From the NCBI RefSeq assembly GCF_026342035.1, contig NZ_JAPENM010000009.1, positions 62,001 through 126,000 on the forward strand: a DNA stretch of 64,000 nt. Reading direction: 5' to 3'. Each line of letters begins with the position of its first letter. Within the stretch, counting starts at the first letter, position 1. Made by a program: the position numbers and the translations under genes. This stretch comes from Aldersonia sp. NBC_00410. Lineage in GTDB: Bacteria > Actinomycetota > Actinomycetes > Mycobacteriales > Mycobacteriaceae. The notes under the pieces are model-generated. The model was not told the DNA's origin and searched no databases. It saw nothing but the letters and a program-made list of their open reading frames with translations. This document shows positions 49,174-57,224 of the stretch, piece by piece.

Positions 49174-50085
49174 TTACTGACCGGAGGCAGCCCGCATTTC
49201 GGCCTCGGCCGCGAGGTCCGAATGCGCCGCAACCGTCGGGTGGGCCAGATGCTCGAACGCGGGATCCTCGTCGTCGACCTCGACCACCACCGCACCGGGA
49301 CGACGCAATCGTGCAGGCACCAGGGCGAGTTCCGCGTCGGTCGTCGATTCGACCCCGAGGCGGGCCCGCGCCAGCCGCGCCATCCGGCGGCGGCGGATTT
49401 CCTCCTCCATCCGGACCTGCCGGCGCAGGTAGCTCAAATACCCGCCGAGCATCGCGACCGACGCACCGCACACCCACCACACGGTCGGCGTTGCGATCAG
49501 GGCGACCGCGGCCGACATGATGGCGGCAAGCAGCAGCGCGAGCACGGCCCGCTGTCGGAAGCGATATCGTGCGGCGCGCGCGATGGCGTCGGCTTCCGGA
49601 TCGAACCCGCCCCGGCCGCGGCGCACCGGGACGCTGCGGTTCGGCTGCTGCGGTCCGGCGTCGCTCTGACTCGGATCATCTTCTGCCGCAGACACTTCCG
49701 TCGGCGTCTCGGCCGCGACAGCCTCACCGTGCCGGATCTCGCCGGGCGGTGCGGTTTCCGTCTCGCCGGTGTCGGCGACGCCGGCGTCTTCGGTGTCGTG
49801 GTCGAGCTCAGTTTCGGCAGCGTGGTTATCCATCGGGTCCTCCGCCTCGATCCCTCGGGAATGGGTACGCCGATCGCGCGTGGCGCGTTGCCAGTTCGGG
49901 TCGCTCTCGTGTCCCGACGCCGGACCGCGCGCAGGTTTGCGCCTCGATCCGCCGCGATGCAGCACCCGGATGGACAGGGTCGCGTCGGTGGTCTGCCGGA
50001 TTCGCGGATGCCGGTCGGCCAGCATCGGGAACAACACGAAGACCCACATGGCGACGAGGCCGATCCACAGGAACGAGTTCGGCAT
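49174..50085 (-). CDS. glpR: GlpR, membrane receptor of the gephyrin-like division protein Glp
   Basis: A 303-aa protein with an N-terminal TM (about 4-22, FLWIGLVAMWVFVLFPMLA) followed by an acidic linker with many Glu/Asp/Ala/Pro, a central pair of TMs (about 185-222, AVLALLLAAIMSAAVALIATPTVWW... MLGGYLSYL) and a basic cytoplasmic helix. Position (next to rimJ and glp) and topology match the actinobacterial GlpR, which tethers the MoeA-like Glp at the FtsZ ring. ATG 50085 follows GGAGG by about 10 nt. Earlier annotations would call it a hypothetical membrane protein. Confidence 0.82.
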   Translation of the reverse strand: MPNSFLWIGLVAMWVFVLFPMLADRHPRIRQTTDATLSIRVLHRGGSRRKPARGPASGHESDPNWQRATRDRRTHSRGIEAEDPMDNHAAETELDHDTEDAGVADTGETETAPPGEIRHGEAVAAETPTEVSAAEDDPSQSDAGPQQPNRSVPVRRGRGGFDPEADAIARAARYRFRQRAVLALLLAAIMSAAVALIATPTVWWVCGASVAMLGGYLSYLRRQVRMEEEIRRRRMARLARARLGVESTTDAELALVPARLRRPGAVVVEVDDEDPAFEHLAHPTVAAHSDLAAEAEMRAASGQ

Positions 50086-50220
50086 GCGGCCGGATACCTC
50101 CCGTCTGGCAGCGGCGCGAAGACACTACTGACCTGCAAAGGCTAATGCGGAAGCCGGGGCGGACAGGGCAGGCGCGCCGCACCACGCCTACAACTCGTGT
50201 CACAGAAGTAACACGATTCG

Positions 50221-50862
50221 TTACGCCCAGCTTGCCTTGCCACTACGGATGAGCCGGTCGGTGACCGTTCCTGCGATCTCCTCCACGGTCATCCCGACCA
50301 GCAGGTGATCGCGCCACGCGCCGTCGACGTCGAGATAGCGCTGCAGCAGGCCCTCCTCGCGAAAACCGACGTTGCGCAGCACCGCCTGGCTGGCCAGGTT
50401 TTCCGGCCGCACGGTCGCCTCCACCCGGTGCAGGCCGACCGTCCCGAAGCAGTGGTCGAGGCCGAGCGCGAGCGCGGCCGTGGCGACTCCGCGGTTGCCG
50501 ACGTCCTTGGCCACCCAGTACCCGATCCACGCCGAACGCAGCGCGCCGCGCACGATGCTGCCCACCGTCAGCTGTCCGCAGAACGAGCCGTCGAGCTCGA
50601 TGGCGAGCGGGATCATCCGGCCCTTGCGTGCCTCCGAACGCAGACTCGACCAGAGCCCGGGCCAACTCGACGCATGATGACGCGCATCCCACGGACCAGC
50701 GCCGGTCGGCTCCCACGGCCGCAGATGATCTTGGTCCCGGATCCGGATCCGGGACCAGGCGCCGGCATCGCGCAGCCGGATCGGCCGCAGCGTGACCGTC
50801 CCGGCGGCGACCCGGAGCGGCCCGAGCTCGGCAGGCCAGCCGGGATGACCGGTCATGCGCAT
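50221..50862 (-). CDS. rimJ: GNAT-family acetyltransferase (RimJ-like)
   Basis: A 213-aa GNAT protein of the RimJ type that acetylates protein N-termini (ribosomal S5 in E. coli). Seen: VTLRPIRLRDAGAWSRIR, GYWVAKDVGNRGVATAALALGLDHCF (acetyl-CoA loop V..N/RGVA) and ASQAVLRNVGF. ATG 50862 is preferred; GTG 50877 is the alternative and neither has a strong site. It lies between glpR and glp, as in other mycolata, but its target is not known. Confidence 0.88.
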   Translation of the reverse strand: MRMTGHPGWPAELGPLRVAAGTVTLRPIRLRDAGAWSRIRIRDQDHLRPWEPTGAGPWDARHHASSWPGLWSSLRSEARKGRMIPLAIELDGSFCGQLTVGSIVRGALRSAWIGYWVAKDVGNRGVATAALALGLDHCFGTVGLHRVEATVRPENLASQAVLRNVGFREEGLLQRYLDVDGAWRDHLLVGMTVEEIAGTVTDRLIRSGKASWA

Positions 50863-50892
50863 CGGAGTGGTTCCCACCGCTCGACTACTACC

Positions 50893-52152
50893 TCATCCAC
50901 GTTGCGCGAGAAAGGCGACCTCGACCTCGTCGCCCGTACGCACCTCGGTGATGTCGGGCTCCACGATCGCCAGACAGTTCGCCTCGGCGAGCGTGGCGAG
51001 CAAATGGGAGGTCGCGCCGGGCGCCCCGCCCAGTGCCTGCACCAGGAATTCGCCGGTGACCTCGTCGCGCATCAGCTGCGCCCGCAGATAACCCTTGCGC
51101 CCCTCGATGGACGTGATCGGCGCGACCGTGCGGGCCCGCACGATGCGACGCATCGGCTGCCGTCGGCCGAGCGCGATCCGGATGAGCGGGCGGACCATCA
51201 CCTCGAACACCACCAGCGCGCCGACCGGGTTGCCGGGCAGCAGGAAGGTCGGCACCTCGTCGCGGCCGAGGCGGCCGAAGCCCTGCACCGAGCCGGGATG
51301 CATGGCGATCCGGCCGATGTCGAGGTCGCCGAGATCGGCGAGGGCGTCGCGGACCAGTTCGGACACGCCACCGCCGACGGCGCCGGCGATCACGACCACT
51401 TCCGACCGGATCAGCTGCCCCTCGACGACCTCGCGCAACCGGCCGGCATCGGCGGCGATGATGCCGACCCGGTTCACGTCCGCGCCGGCGTCGCGACCGG
51501 CCGCGGCGAGCGCATAGGAGTTCACGTCGTAGACCTGCCCGCCACCGGGCGTGCGGTCGATGTCGACGAGCTCGCTGCCGACCGAGATGACCGACAGCCG
51601 CGGGCGCGGGTGCACCAGCACCTTGTCGCGTCCCACGGCGGCGAGCAGACCCACCTGCGCGGCCCCGATGATCGTCCCGGACCGGACCGCCACATCACCG
51701 GGCTGCACGTCGTCGCCGACCCGGCGGACAAAATCGCCGGAGCGGACCGCCTTGTAGATCTTGATCCGCGCCCGGCCGCCGTCCGTGCGGTCGAGCGGGA
51801 GCACCGCGTCCGCGAGCGTCGGCATCGGCGCACCGGTGTCCACCCGGACGGTCTGGCGCGGCTGCAGCCGGATGGGTTGCCGCGACCCCGCCACCACCTC
51901 GCCCACCACGGGCAGGGTCAGCTCGGCGGGTTCACCCTCCTCGCCGCGGATATCGGTGCCCGCCAGTGCCACGTCGACGCTGCGGACCGCGTAGCCGTCG
52001 ATGGCGGCCTGGTCGAAACCGGGTAACGGCCGCTCGGTGACAACCTCCTCGGCGCACAGCAATCCCTGTGCTTCGGAAATCGCGACGCGCACCGGTCGCG
52101 GCGCGACAGCCGCCGCGGTAACCAACGCCTGCTGCTCCTCGACCGAGCGCAT
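50893..52152 (-). CDS. glp: Gephyrin-like molybdotransferase Glp (MoeA homologue)
   Basis: A 419-aa MoeA-fold protein: domain I/II (about 1-160, PLPGFDQAAIDGYAVRS), domain III (about 170-320, SVISVGSELVDI and GGVSELV), domain IV (about 340-419). In Corynebacterium and mycobacteria this paralogue, located by glpR, binds FtsZ and GlpR and affects division, apart from MoeA in molybdenum-cofactor synthesis. The genomic neighbourhood (glpR, rimJ, galU, 5-FCL) is the conserved one. A strong GAAGGGAG precedes ATG 52152. A structured 75-nt repeat lies just upstream. Confidence 0.85.
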   Translation of the reverse strand: MRSVEEQQALVTAAAVAPRPVRVAISEAQGLLCAEEVVTERPLPGFDQAAIDGYAVRSVDVALAGTDIRGEEGEPAELTLPVVGEVVAGSRQPIRLQPRQTVRVDTGAPMPTLADAVLPLDRTDGGRARIKIYKAVRSGDFVRRVGDDVQPGDVAVRSGTIIGAAQVGLLAAVGRDKVLVHPRPRLSVISVGSELVDIDRTPGGGQVYDVNSYALAAAGRDAGADVNRVGIIAADAGRLREVVEGQLIRSEVVVIAGAVGGGVSELVRDALADLGDLDIGRIAMHPGSVQGFGRLGRDEVPTFLLPGNPVGALVVFEVMVRPLIRIALGRRQPMRRIVRARTVAPITSIEGRKGYLRAQLMRDEVTGEFLVQALGGAPGATSHLLATLAEANCLAIVEPDITEVRTGDEVEVAFLAQRG

Positions 52153-52173
52153 GACTCCCTTCCTGGCCCACCG

Positions 52174-52248
52174 TGAATGGAAGATGTGGTGCGTTAGAGG
52201 GGGTGAACGGTACATTCACCCCGCCCAACGCAACGGATCTTCCATTCA
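52174..52248. repeat. 75-nt imperfect inverted repeat with two symmetric internal loops, upstream of glp
   Basis: Nested complementary arms TGAATGGAAGAT (52174-52185) / ATCTTCCATTCA (52237-52248), TGCGTT / AACGCA (52190-52195 / 52227-52232) and GGGGTGAA / TTCACCCC (52200-52207 / 52215-52222) pair exactly, separated by two 4-nt internal loops (GTGG/ACGG and AGAG/GCCC), around a 7-nt loop CGGTACA. It lies between galU and glp, ending 22 nt before the glp start, next to its ribosome site. It may act as a leader RNA structure, terminator of galU, or remnant of a small mobile element. Confidence 0.8.
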
Positions 52249-52280
52249 TACCGGGCGACGGGTCGGCCCGGGGTGGTGTG

Positions 52281-53222
52281 TTACTCGTAGTGGGTCAGCT
52301 GCGGCGCCCAGTCGGGGCTGAGCCGATGTTCGAGCCATTCTCGCAGTGCCGGGCCGTATTCGTCGCTGTCCAAAGCGATGTCGACCGAGGCACGAAGGTA
52401 GCCGCCCGGATTTCCGAGATCGTGGCGGGCGCCGCGATGCACCACAACATGCACCGGATGACCCTCCGCGATCAGCAGCGAGATCGCATCGGTGAGCTGC
52501 AGTTCGCCGCCCGCGCCGGGCTCGATGCGGCGCAGCGCGTCGAAGATGCTGCGGTCGAGGATGTAGCGCCCGGCCGCCGCGAACGTCGACGGCGCGTCCT
52601 CCATCGCCGGCTTCTCCACCATGCCGTTGACCTTGAGCACGTTCGGATTCACCGCATCGGGCACGGTTTCCACGTCGAAGACGCCGTACGCGCTCACCTG
52701 ATCCTTGGGCACGTCGATGGCACACAGCACGCTGCCGCCGCGCTTGCGCCGCACCCGGCACATCACGTCGAGCACGCCGCGGGGCAGCACGAGATCGTCC
52801 GGCAACAACACGGCAATCGCGTCTTCGTCGGGGTCGAGTATGTGCTCCACCTGGGCGACGGCGTGCCCGAGTCCGAGTGGTTCGTCCTGTACCACCGCGT
52901 TGACGTCGAGCAACCCGGGCGCGCGGCGCACCTTCTCGAGCAGCTGGAACTTGCCGCGCTCCTCGAGCTTGTGTTCGAGCACGAGATCCTCGACGAAGTG
53001 GGCGACGACGCTGTTCTTGCCGGGCGAGGTCACGATCACCAATCGGCGGGCGCCGGAGTCCGCGGCCTCACCGGCAACAAGTTCGATGCCGGGCGTGTCG
53101 ACGACCGGCAGGAGCTCCTTCGGCACCGTCTTCGTGGCCGGCAGAAACCGCGTACCGAGGCCCGCAGCGGGCACCACAGCCGTCGTGAAGCAGGCGTCGT
53201 GGGTCTTCTCGGCAGCTGTCAT
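52281..53222 (-). CDS. galU: UTP-glucose-1-phosphate uridylyltransferase
   Basis: GalU makes UDP-glucose for trehalose, polysaccharide and cell-envelope glycolipids. The 313-aa protein has VVPAAGLGTRFLPATKTVPKEL (16-37) with the nucleotide-binding GXGTR and catalytic lysine, the LPDDLV motif and VEKP near residue 195. ATG 53222 follows AAGGTG; an in-frame GTG at 53228 is an alternative. It is divergent from the 5-formyl-THF cyclo-ligase gene (90 bp gap). Confidence 0.96.
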   Translation of the reverse strand: MTAAEKTHDACFTTAVVPAAGLGTRFLPATKTVPKELLPVVDTPGIELVAGEAADSGARRLVIVTSPGKNSVVAHFVEDLVLEHKLEERGKFQLLEKVRRAPGLLDVNAVVQDEPLGLGHAVAQVEHILDPDEDAIAVLLPDDLVLPRGVLDVMCRVRRKRGGSVLCAIDVPKDQVSAYGVFDVETVPDAVNPNVLKVNGMVEKPAMEDAPSTFAAAGRYILDRSIFDALRRIEPGAGGELQLTDAISLLIAEGHPVHVVVHRGARHDLGNPGGYLRASVDIALDSDEYGPALREWLEHRLSPDWAPQLTHYE

Positions 53223-53312
53223 GGCCACACCTTATCTGTCGCAAAGCACCTGAACCCGGCAGTACGCCGCCAACACCCTGGGAGGACGTCTGGAGAGCCT
53301 AGGGTTGGCCCG

Positions 53313-53936
53313 GTGAGAATGCCCGCCGAGCCAGTGGACAAACCCGCGTGGCGCAAACACGTTCTCACCGCACGCGCCGAGCTGACCGCCACCAGCACGG
53401 CCGAGGCGGACGAGGCGCTGGCCCGGCACGCCGCGGCGTTGCCGGTCGCGGGTGCGACGGTGTGCGCGTATGTACCGACCCGGCGCGAGCCCGGTTCGAC
53501 CGATTTGGTGACTGCATTGCTGTCGGCGGGCGCACGCGTGTTGTTACCCGTGGCCCGCGAGCCCGGCCCGATGCGGTGGGCGGAGTTCACCGGCGTCGAG
53601 CAACTTGTCAGCGCACCTTTCGGGTTACGCGAGCCGGACGGCACCGTGCTGCCTCCGGAAGAGGTTGCCTCGGCGGCTTGGCTGCTGGTGCCCGCGCTCG
53701 CGGTGGACCGCCGTGGTGTGCGACTCGGTCGCGGCGCCGGGTTCTACGACCGCACGCTCGGCTTGGCCGCGCCCGAGGCCAGGATCGTGGCGGTGGTGTA
53801 CGACCACGAGCTGGTGGCGCAGCTGCCCAACGAGGCGCACGATCACCGGGTCGGCTGGGCGCTGACGCCGGGCGCCGGGCTGGTCCGGCTGGACGCACAA
53901 GAGAGCCGGGTCGCCGGCGGGATTGCCCAGGAATAA
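53313..53936 (+). CDS. 5-formyltetrahydrofolate cyclo-ligase
   Basis: A 207-aa enzyme that converts 5-formyl-THF to 5,10-methenyl-THF using ATP. Seen: the N-terminal RKHVLTARAEL, ARVLLPVAREPGPMRWAEF and the signature GVRLGRGAGFYDRTL near residue 150. GTG 53313 is chosen since a TAGGGT -10 motif (53300-53305) lies 7 nt upstream, implying a leaderless mRNA; ATG 53319 is the alternative. It is followed by ruc on the same strand. Confidence 0.92.
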   Translation: MRMPAEPVDKPAWRKHVLTARAELTATSTAEADEALARHAAALPVAGATVCAYVPTRREPGSTDLVTALLSAGARVLLPVAREPGPMRWAEFTGVEQLVSAPFGLREPDGTVLPPEEVASAAWLLVPALAVDRRGVRLGRGAGFYDRTLGLAAPEARIVAVVYDHELVAQLPNEAHDHRVGWALTPGAGLVRLDAQESRVAGGIAQE

Positions 53937-53953
53937 CCGCCCAACTGGCACCG

Positions 53954-53980
53954 TTGGCACTGTGGACGGTAGAGTGCCAA
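53954..53980. promoter_or_regulatory. CIRCE element (HrcA operator) upstream of ruc
   Basis: TTGGCACTG-N9-GAGTGCCAA at 53954-53980 is an inverted repeat with the 9-N9-9 layout of CIRCE (consensus TTAGCACTC-N9-GAGTGCTAA); 8 of 9 positions pair. It lies 30 bp before the ruc start. HrcA would repress this heat-shock promoter, which I recall is so for the M. tuberculosis homologue Rv0991c. Confidence 0.8.
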
Positions 53981-54009
53981 CACTTGCGTGTATACCCGTG
54001 GAGGATCCA

Positions 54010-54330
54010 GTGCCAACCTATTCGTACGCCTGTACCGAGTGCGACAACCGGTTCGACATCGTGCAGTCCTTCACCGACGACTCGCTGACCCAGTGCAACG
54101 AGTGCTCGGGCAAGCTTCGCAAGCTCTTCAACTCCGTCGGCATCGTCTTCAAGGGCAGCGGCTTCTACCGCACCGACAGCCGCTCGGGCTCCACCGCCAG
54201 CGAGTCCGCATCGTCCAGCTCCTCGGACAGCAGCTCCGGTTCGGGCAGCTCCAGCAAGAGTGAGTCCACCTCGTCGACCAAGACCGAGTCGTCAACCAGC
54301 TCCCCCAAGCCCGCCGCCGTCGCGAGCTGA
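54010..54330 (+). CDS. ruc: Redox-regulated unfolded-protein chaperone Ruc (FmdB-family zinc-ribbon protein)
   Basis: A 106-aa protein with an FmdB-type zinc ribbon: CTEC (Cys8, Cys11) and CNEC (Cys29, Cys32), then a 50-residue disordered Ser/Thr/Gly/Lys tail, the design of Rv0991c (Ruc), whose cysteines oxidise to activate a chaperone that hands clients to DnaK. GTG 54010 follows GAGGATCCA. The CIRCE element upstream fits heat-shock control. Confidence 0.88.
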   Translation: MPTYSYACTECDNRFDIVQSFTDDSLTQCNECSGKLRKLFNSVGIVFKGSGFYRTDSRSGSTASESASSSSSDSSSGSGSSSKSESTSSTKTESSTSSPKPAAVAS

Positions 54331-54363
54331 TCCCGCGCCCGAGCGCAAGTCGCTGCGCGTAAT

Positions 54364-54389
54364 TGTGGACAGCACCCGAGTTGTCCACA
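54364..54389. promoter_or_regulatory. Inverted pair of DnaA-box-like 9-mers
   Basis: TGTGGACAG (54364-54372; reverse CTGTCCACA) and TTGTCCACA (54381-54389) match the actinobacterial DnaA-box consensus in inverted orientation, 8 bp apart, in the gap between ruc and the SAF-domain gene. Confidence 0.55.
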
Positions 54390-54439
54390 GCTTGCTTGGC
54401 ACCCCCTTCGGACCGTTCCGGGCGACCTAACGTGGCCGA

Positions 54440-55150
54440 ATGGCCGCTCCGCGATCCGCCCGCTCTCGCCCCTCCCGGACTCGACTGGGAACGACGGTTT
54501 TCGATCGTCTACCGGGCCTGATCCGCCCTCGTTGGACAAATACCGTCCGCGCTCGCCGCATTCTGGCCGCCGCGCTCGCCCTGCTTGCGGTCGCCGTCGC
54601 GGTCCGCGGTGACCCTCGCTCGGAGCGGGTCGCGATCATCGTCGCGGCGCGCGACCTCCCGTCCGGGCGGACCCTCGCGCCGGACGACCTCCGCTCGATC
54701 GGTCACGACGCGGGCACCGTGCCCAGCGGGGCGTTGCGCACACCCGATCTCGCGGTCGGCCGGACGCTCGCCGGTGCCGCCCGCGCGGGCGAACCGATCA
54801 CCGATGTCCGGGTGCTCGGCGCTCGCCTCGCCGAACTCGCGGCCGGCTCCTCCGACGCCCGGATCGTCCCGATCCGGCTCGCCGATCGGGGCGTGGCCGG
54901 ACTGCTGCGCTCGGGTGACCGCGTGGACGTCGTAGCCGCCACCGAGCCGAACCCCTTGCCGGACGGCGACGAGAGCGAGTCCGCACCGGTGGCGCGCACC
55001 TTGGCCATCGATGCCGCCGTAGTGCTGGTGTCCGACGCCGCGGATGTCCGCGATACCGAACGCATGGTCATGGTCGCGCTGCCCGCCGCGCAGGCCACCG
55101 CTGTCGCGGCTGCTTCGCTGTCGAGCGCGCTCACCGTCGTCTTTCACTAG
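54440..55150 (+). CDS. SAF-domain protein (CpaB/RcpC-like)
   Basis: A 236-aa protein with a basic N-terminus, one TM (about 40-55, ILAAALALLAVAVAV) and a periplasmic SAF domain (about 65-130: VAARDLPSGRTLAPDDLRS ... GRTLAGAARAGEPITDVRV), as in CpaB-type Flp-pilus or flagellar ring proteins, and a C-terminal part with VDVVAAT. No pilus genes are adjacent, so the function is open. A TAACGT -10 motif 6 nt before ATG 54440 implies a leaderless start. Confidence 0.8.
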   Translation: MAAPRSARSRPSRTRLGTTVFDRLPGLIRPRWTNTVRARRILAAALALLAVAVAVRGDPRSERVAIIVAARDLPSGRTLAPDDLRSIGHDAGTVPSGALRTPDLAVGRTLAGAARAGEPITDVRVLGARLAELAAGSSDARIVPIRLADRGVAGLLRSGDRVDVVAATEPNPLPDGDESESAPVARTLAIDAAVVLVSDAADVRDTERMVMVALPAAQATAVAAASLSSALTVVFH

Positions 55151-55269
55151 CGGTCGCGGACACGAGTGGACCCGGTCGAAAATTGCGAGGCCGCACGAGG
55201 CGCCGAAGTCCGGTTTAGCATCGGGCAGACCGTCGAAAGTGACCTCTCACCGGATCGGAGACCACAGGA

Positions 55270-55692
55270 ATGCTGAAAGGTTTCAAAGCCTTCATCATGC
55301 GCGGCAACGTCGTCGATCTCGCGGTCGCCGTCGTCATGGGCACCGCGTTCACCGCGATAGTCACCGCGTTCAGCAACAACTTCATCAACCCGATCATCGC
55401 GGCGTTCGGTGGTTCCAGCGATCTGGGTTTCGGCTTCCAGATCACCGACAGCCCAGAGACGTTCGTCAATATCGGCGCAATCATCACCGCAGCGATCAAC
55501 TTCGCGATCATCGCGGCGGTGCTCTATTTCGTCATCGTGCTGCCGATGACCACCGCAAAGAAGCGATTCGTCGCGGCCGGCGAGGAAGAGCTGACCGACA
55601 CCGATGTGCTCATCCAGATCCGCGACCTTCTCGCCAACGGGTCGAAAGCGCCTGGCGGCGAAAAGAATCCGGGCAGCGGCCCGACTAGGTAG
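55270..55692 (+). CDS. mscL: Large-conductance mechanosensitive channel
   Basis: A 140-aa MscL: the N-terminal amphipathic helix MLKGFKAFIMRGNVVDLAVAVVMGTAFTAIV with TM1, a periplasmic loop, TM2 (about 75-98, AAINFAIIAAVLYFVIVLPM) and the cytoplasmic helix (LIQIRDLLAN). The channel opens on hypo-osmotic shock. It is convergent with the porin genes beyond the terminator. Confidence 0.96.
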   Translation: MLKGFKAFIMRGNVVDLAVAVVMGTAFTAIVTAFSNNFINPIIAAFGGSSDLGFGFQITDSPETFVNIGAIITAAINFAIIAAVLYFVIVLPMTTAKKRFVAAGEEELTDTDVLIQIRDLLANGSKAPGGEKNPGSGPTR

Positions 55693-55707
55693 TCGGTCGG
55701 CGAACAC

Positions 55708-55745
55708 AACCGAGGGGCGGATGGCAATCCATCCGCCCCTCGGTT
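55708..55745. terminator. Bidirectional terminator between mscL and the porin genes
   Basis: AACCGAGGGGCGGATGG (55708-55724), loop CAAT and CCATCCGCCCCTCGGTT (55729-55745) form a perfect 17-bp stem, with TCCGTTTG following on the plus strand. It serves convergent mscL and porin transcripts. Confidence 0.92.
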
Positions 55746-55772
55746 CCGTTTGCTATTCGGTTGTGCGGCCGA

Positions 55773-56456
55773 TCAGCCGATGCTGAACGGCTGGCCCCAC
55801 AGCGTGACCTTCGAGCTCACGTTGTCGGTCGACACCTTGACAGTGATGTAGGAGCGGGCCTGCGCGTAACCGGCGCAGCCGCTGACGCCGAACGAGGCGT
55901 CCGACCAGTTGACCGTACCGTCGGTTCCCTCGAACGAGTTGTCGGCGCTGTGGTCCTCGCTGCCGAAGTCGTCCGGGGCCTCGAGGTCGAGGATCGGGAA
56001 CTTGACCGCCTGGCCGGGGCCAATAGTGATGCCGCCGGAGACGCCGGGCGTACTCGTAACTCCCCCGGTAACGGCCCCCGTCCCATCGACCGCTCCGTTG
56101 CCGCTGAGATCGGCACCGCCGCCGCCTTCGCCGCCGAAGGTGAGCTGGCAGGCGACGATGTAGCCCGGCTCGATGCTGCCGCCAGCGTCGGTGCTGACGT
56201 GGACGCTCGCGAGGCCCGAGGTCCACACGTTGCGGTGCAGCGGGGTGGCCCCCATCGACGGGCTGATCAGGGCCGACTCGGCGCTACGACTGACGGTCAC
56301 GACGGTGCCGTCATCGAGGGTCCTGACGATCTGGCCATCGGGCAGTGGGACGAAGGTGTCGGCATTGGCGGCGCCGGCCGAGAAGAAACCGAGCGCGACG
56401 GTCGAGACGGCTCCCAGACCGGCCAGCCGCACACCGTTTTTGAGCATGCTGTTCAT
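55773..56456 (-). CDS. MspA-family porin (second of a tandem pair)
   Basis: A 227-aa secreted protein: signal peptide 1-32 (cut after ANA) and a roughly 195-residue mature beta-rich domain ending in LWGQPFSIG, with WTSG, the ACQL segment and an acidic EDHSADNSFEG stretch. It is a member of the MspA family of octameric outer-membrane porins, here like the NfpA/NfpB subunits that make the N. farcinica channel. The ATG follows AAGGAAC. The upstream sister gene (238 aa) is 51 nt away, so both are probably one transcript. Confidence 0.9.
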   Translation of the reverse strand: MNSMLKNGVRLAGLGAVSTVALGFFSAGAANADTFVPLPDGQIVRTLDDGTVVTVSRSAESALISPSMGATPLHRNVWTSGLASVHVSTDAGGSIEPGYIVACQLTFGGEGGGGADLSGNGAVDGTGAVTGGVTSTPGVSGGITIGPGQAVKFPILDLEAPDDFGSEDHSADNSFEGTDGTVNWSDASFGVSGCAGYAQARSYITVKVSTDNVSSKVTLWGQPFSIG

Positions 56457-56507
56457 GTTGTTCCTTGGTGTGAGTTCGCTACGCGAAAGTGGGTGGTCGG
56501 GTCGGGA

Positions 56508-57224
56508 TCAGCCGATACTGAAGGGCTGGCCATACAGCGTGCCCTTGACGTAGTTGTTGCCGATGATCTCGACGTTCGTGTACGACCGCGCCTGCGCGTA
56601 GCCACCGCAGCCCTGGATCTCCATTTGCACGTCCTGGTAGTCGTAGGCGTACCGGCCGGCCTTGGTAATGTCCTTGGTTCCGACTTCCACCCACTTGACC
56701 TGACCCGCGGAGATCGGCACGGTGATCGACCCCGTAATACCACCGTCAGCGCCGAGCGACGGTCCGTCTGAACCCAAACCCAGTGGGGCGTTGAGACTGG
56801 CCCCGAGGTCGCCGCCGAGTCCGCTGACGTCCAGCTGGCAGCCAACGATGTACCCCGTATTCAACTGCGAGGCACCGTGCGTGGAGGAGTTGTTGGTGCC
56901 GCTGTTCTCGGCATCGTCGGTCGGGCTGCCGTTGTTGGGTCCGACCTCGCCCTCGGGGGTGACGGTGACATCGGCCCAGGCCTTACCCGAAACCCACACG
57001 ACCCGGCCGGCACCGTTTGCGGCAAGCGACGGCGAAACGATCGCCGAGGACGCGACATGACCAAGCGTGTAGCCCGGTCCGGCCTTCTGGCCGTCCGGCA
57101 GTGGCACGAACACATCGGCGCTCGCCGCGCCGGTGGACAACAGCCCGATCGCGACGGCGGCAGCCGCGCCGACGCCGGCAATCTTGGCGCCTCGGCGAAG
57201 GCCGGGGTTGCGGTTCTCGCTCAT
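56508..57224 (-). CDS. MspA-family porin (first of a tandem pair)
   Basis: A 238-aa MspA-like protein: signal peptide 1-36 (cut after ASA) and a mature domain with DVFVPLPDGQ, WVSGKAWADVTVTPEGE, an Asn/Ser/Thr-rich insertion (residues about 95-115) absent from its sister, and the end LYGQPFSIG. The tandem pair corresponds to the heteromeric NfpA/NfpB porin of Nocardia. ATG 57224 follows GAGGGGAA; longer readings upstream lack support. The leader region carries a Crp-type site (57501-57516). Confidence 0.9.
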   Translation of the reverse strand: MSENRNPGLRRGAKIAGVGAAAAVAIGLLSTGAASADVFVPLPDGQKAGPGYTLGHVASSAIVSPSLAANGAGRVVWVSGKAWADVTVTPEGEVGPNNGSPTDDAENSGTNNSSTHGASQLNTGYIVGCQLDVSGLGGDLGASLNAPLGLGSDGPSLGADGGITGSITVPISAGQVKWVEVGTKDITKAGRYAYDYQDVQMEIQGCGGYAQARSYTNVEIIGNNYVKGTLYGQPFSIG

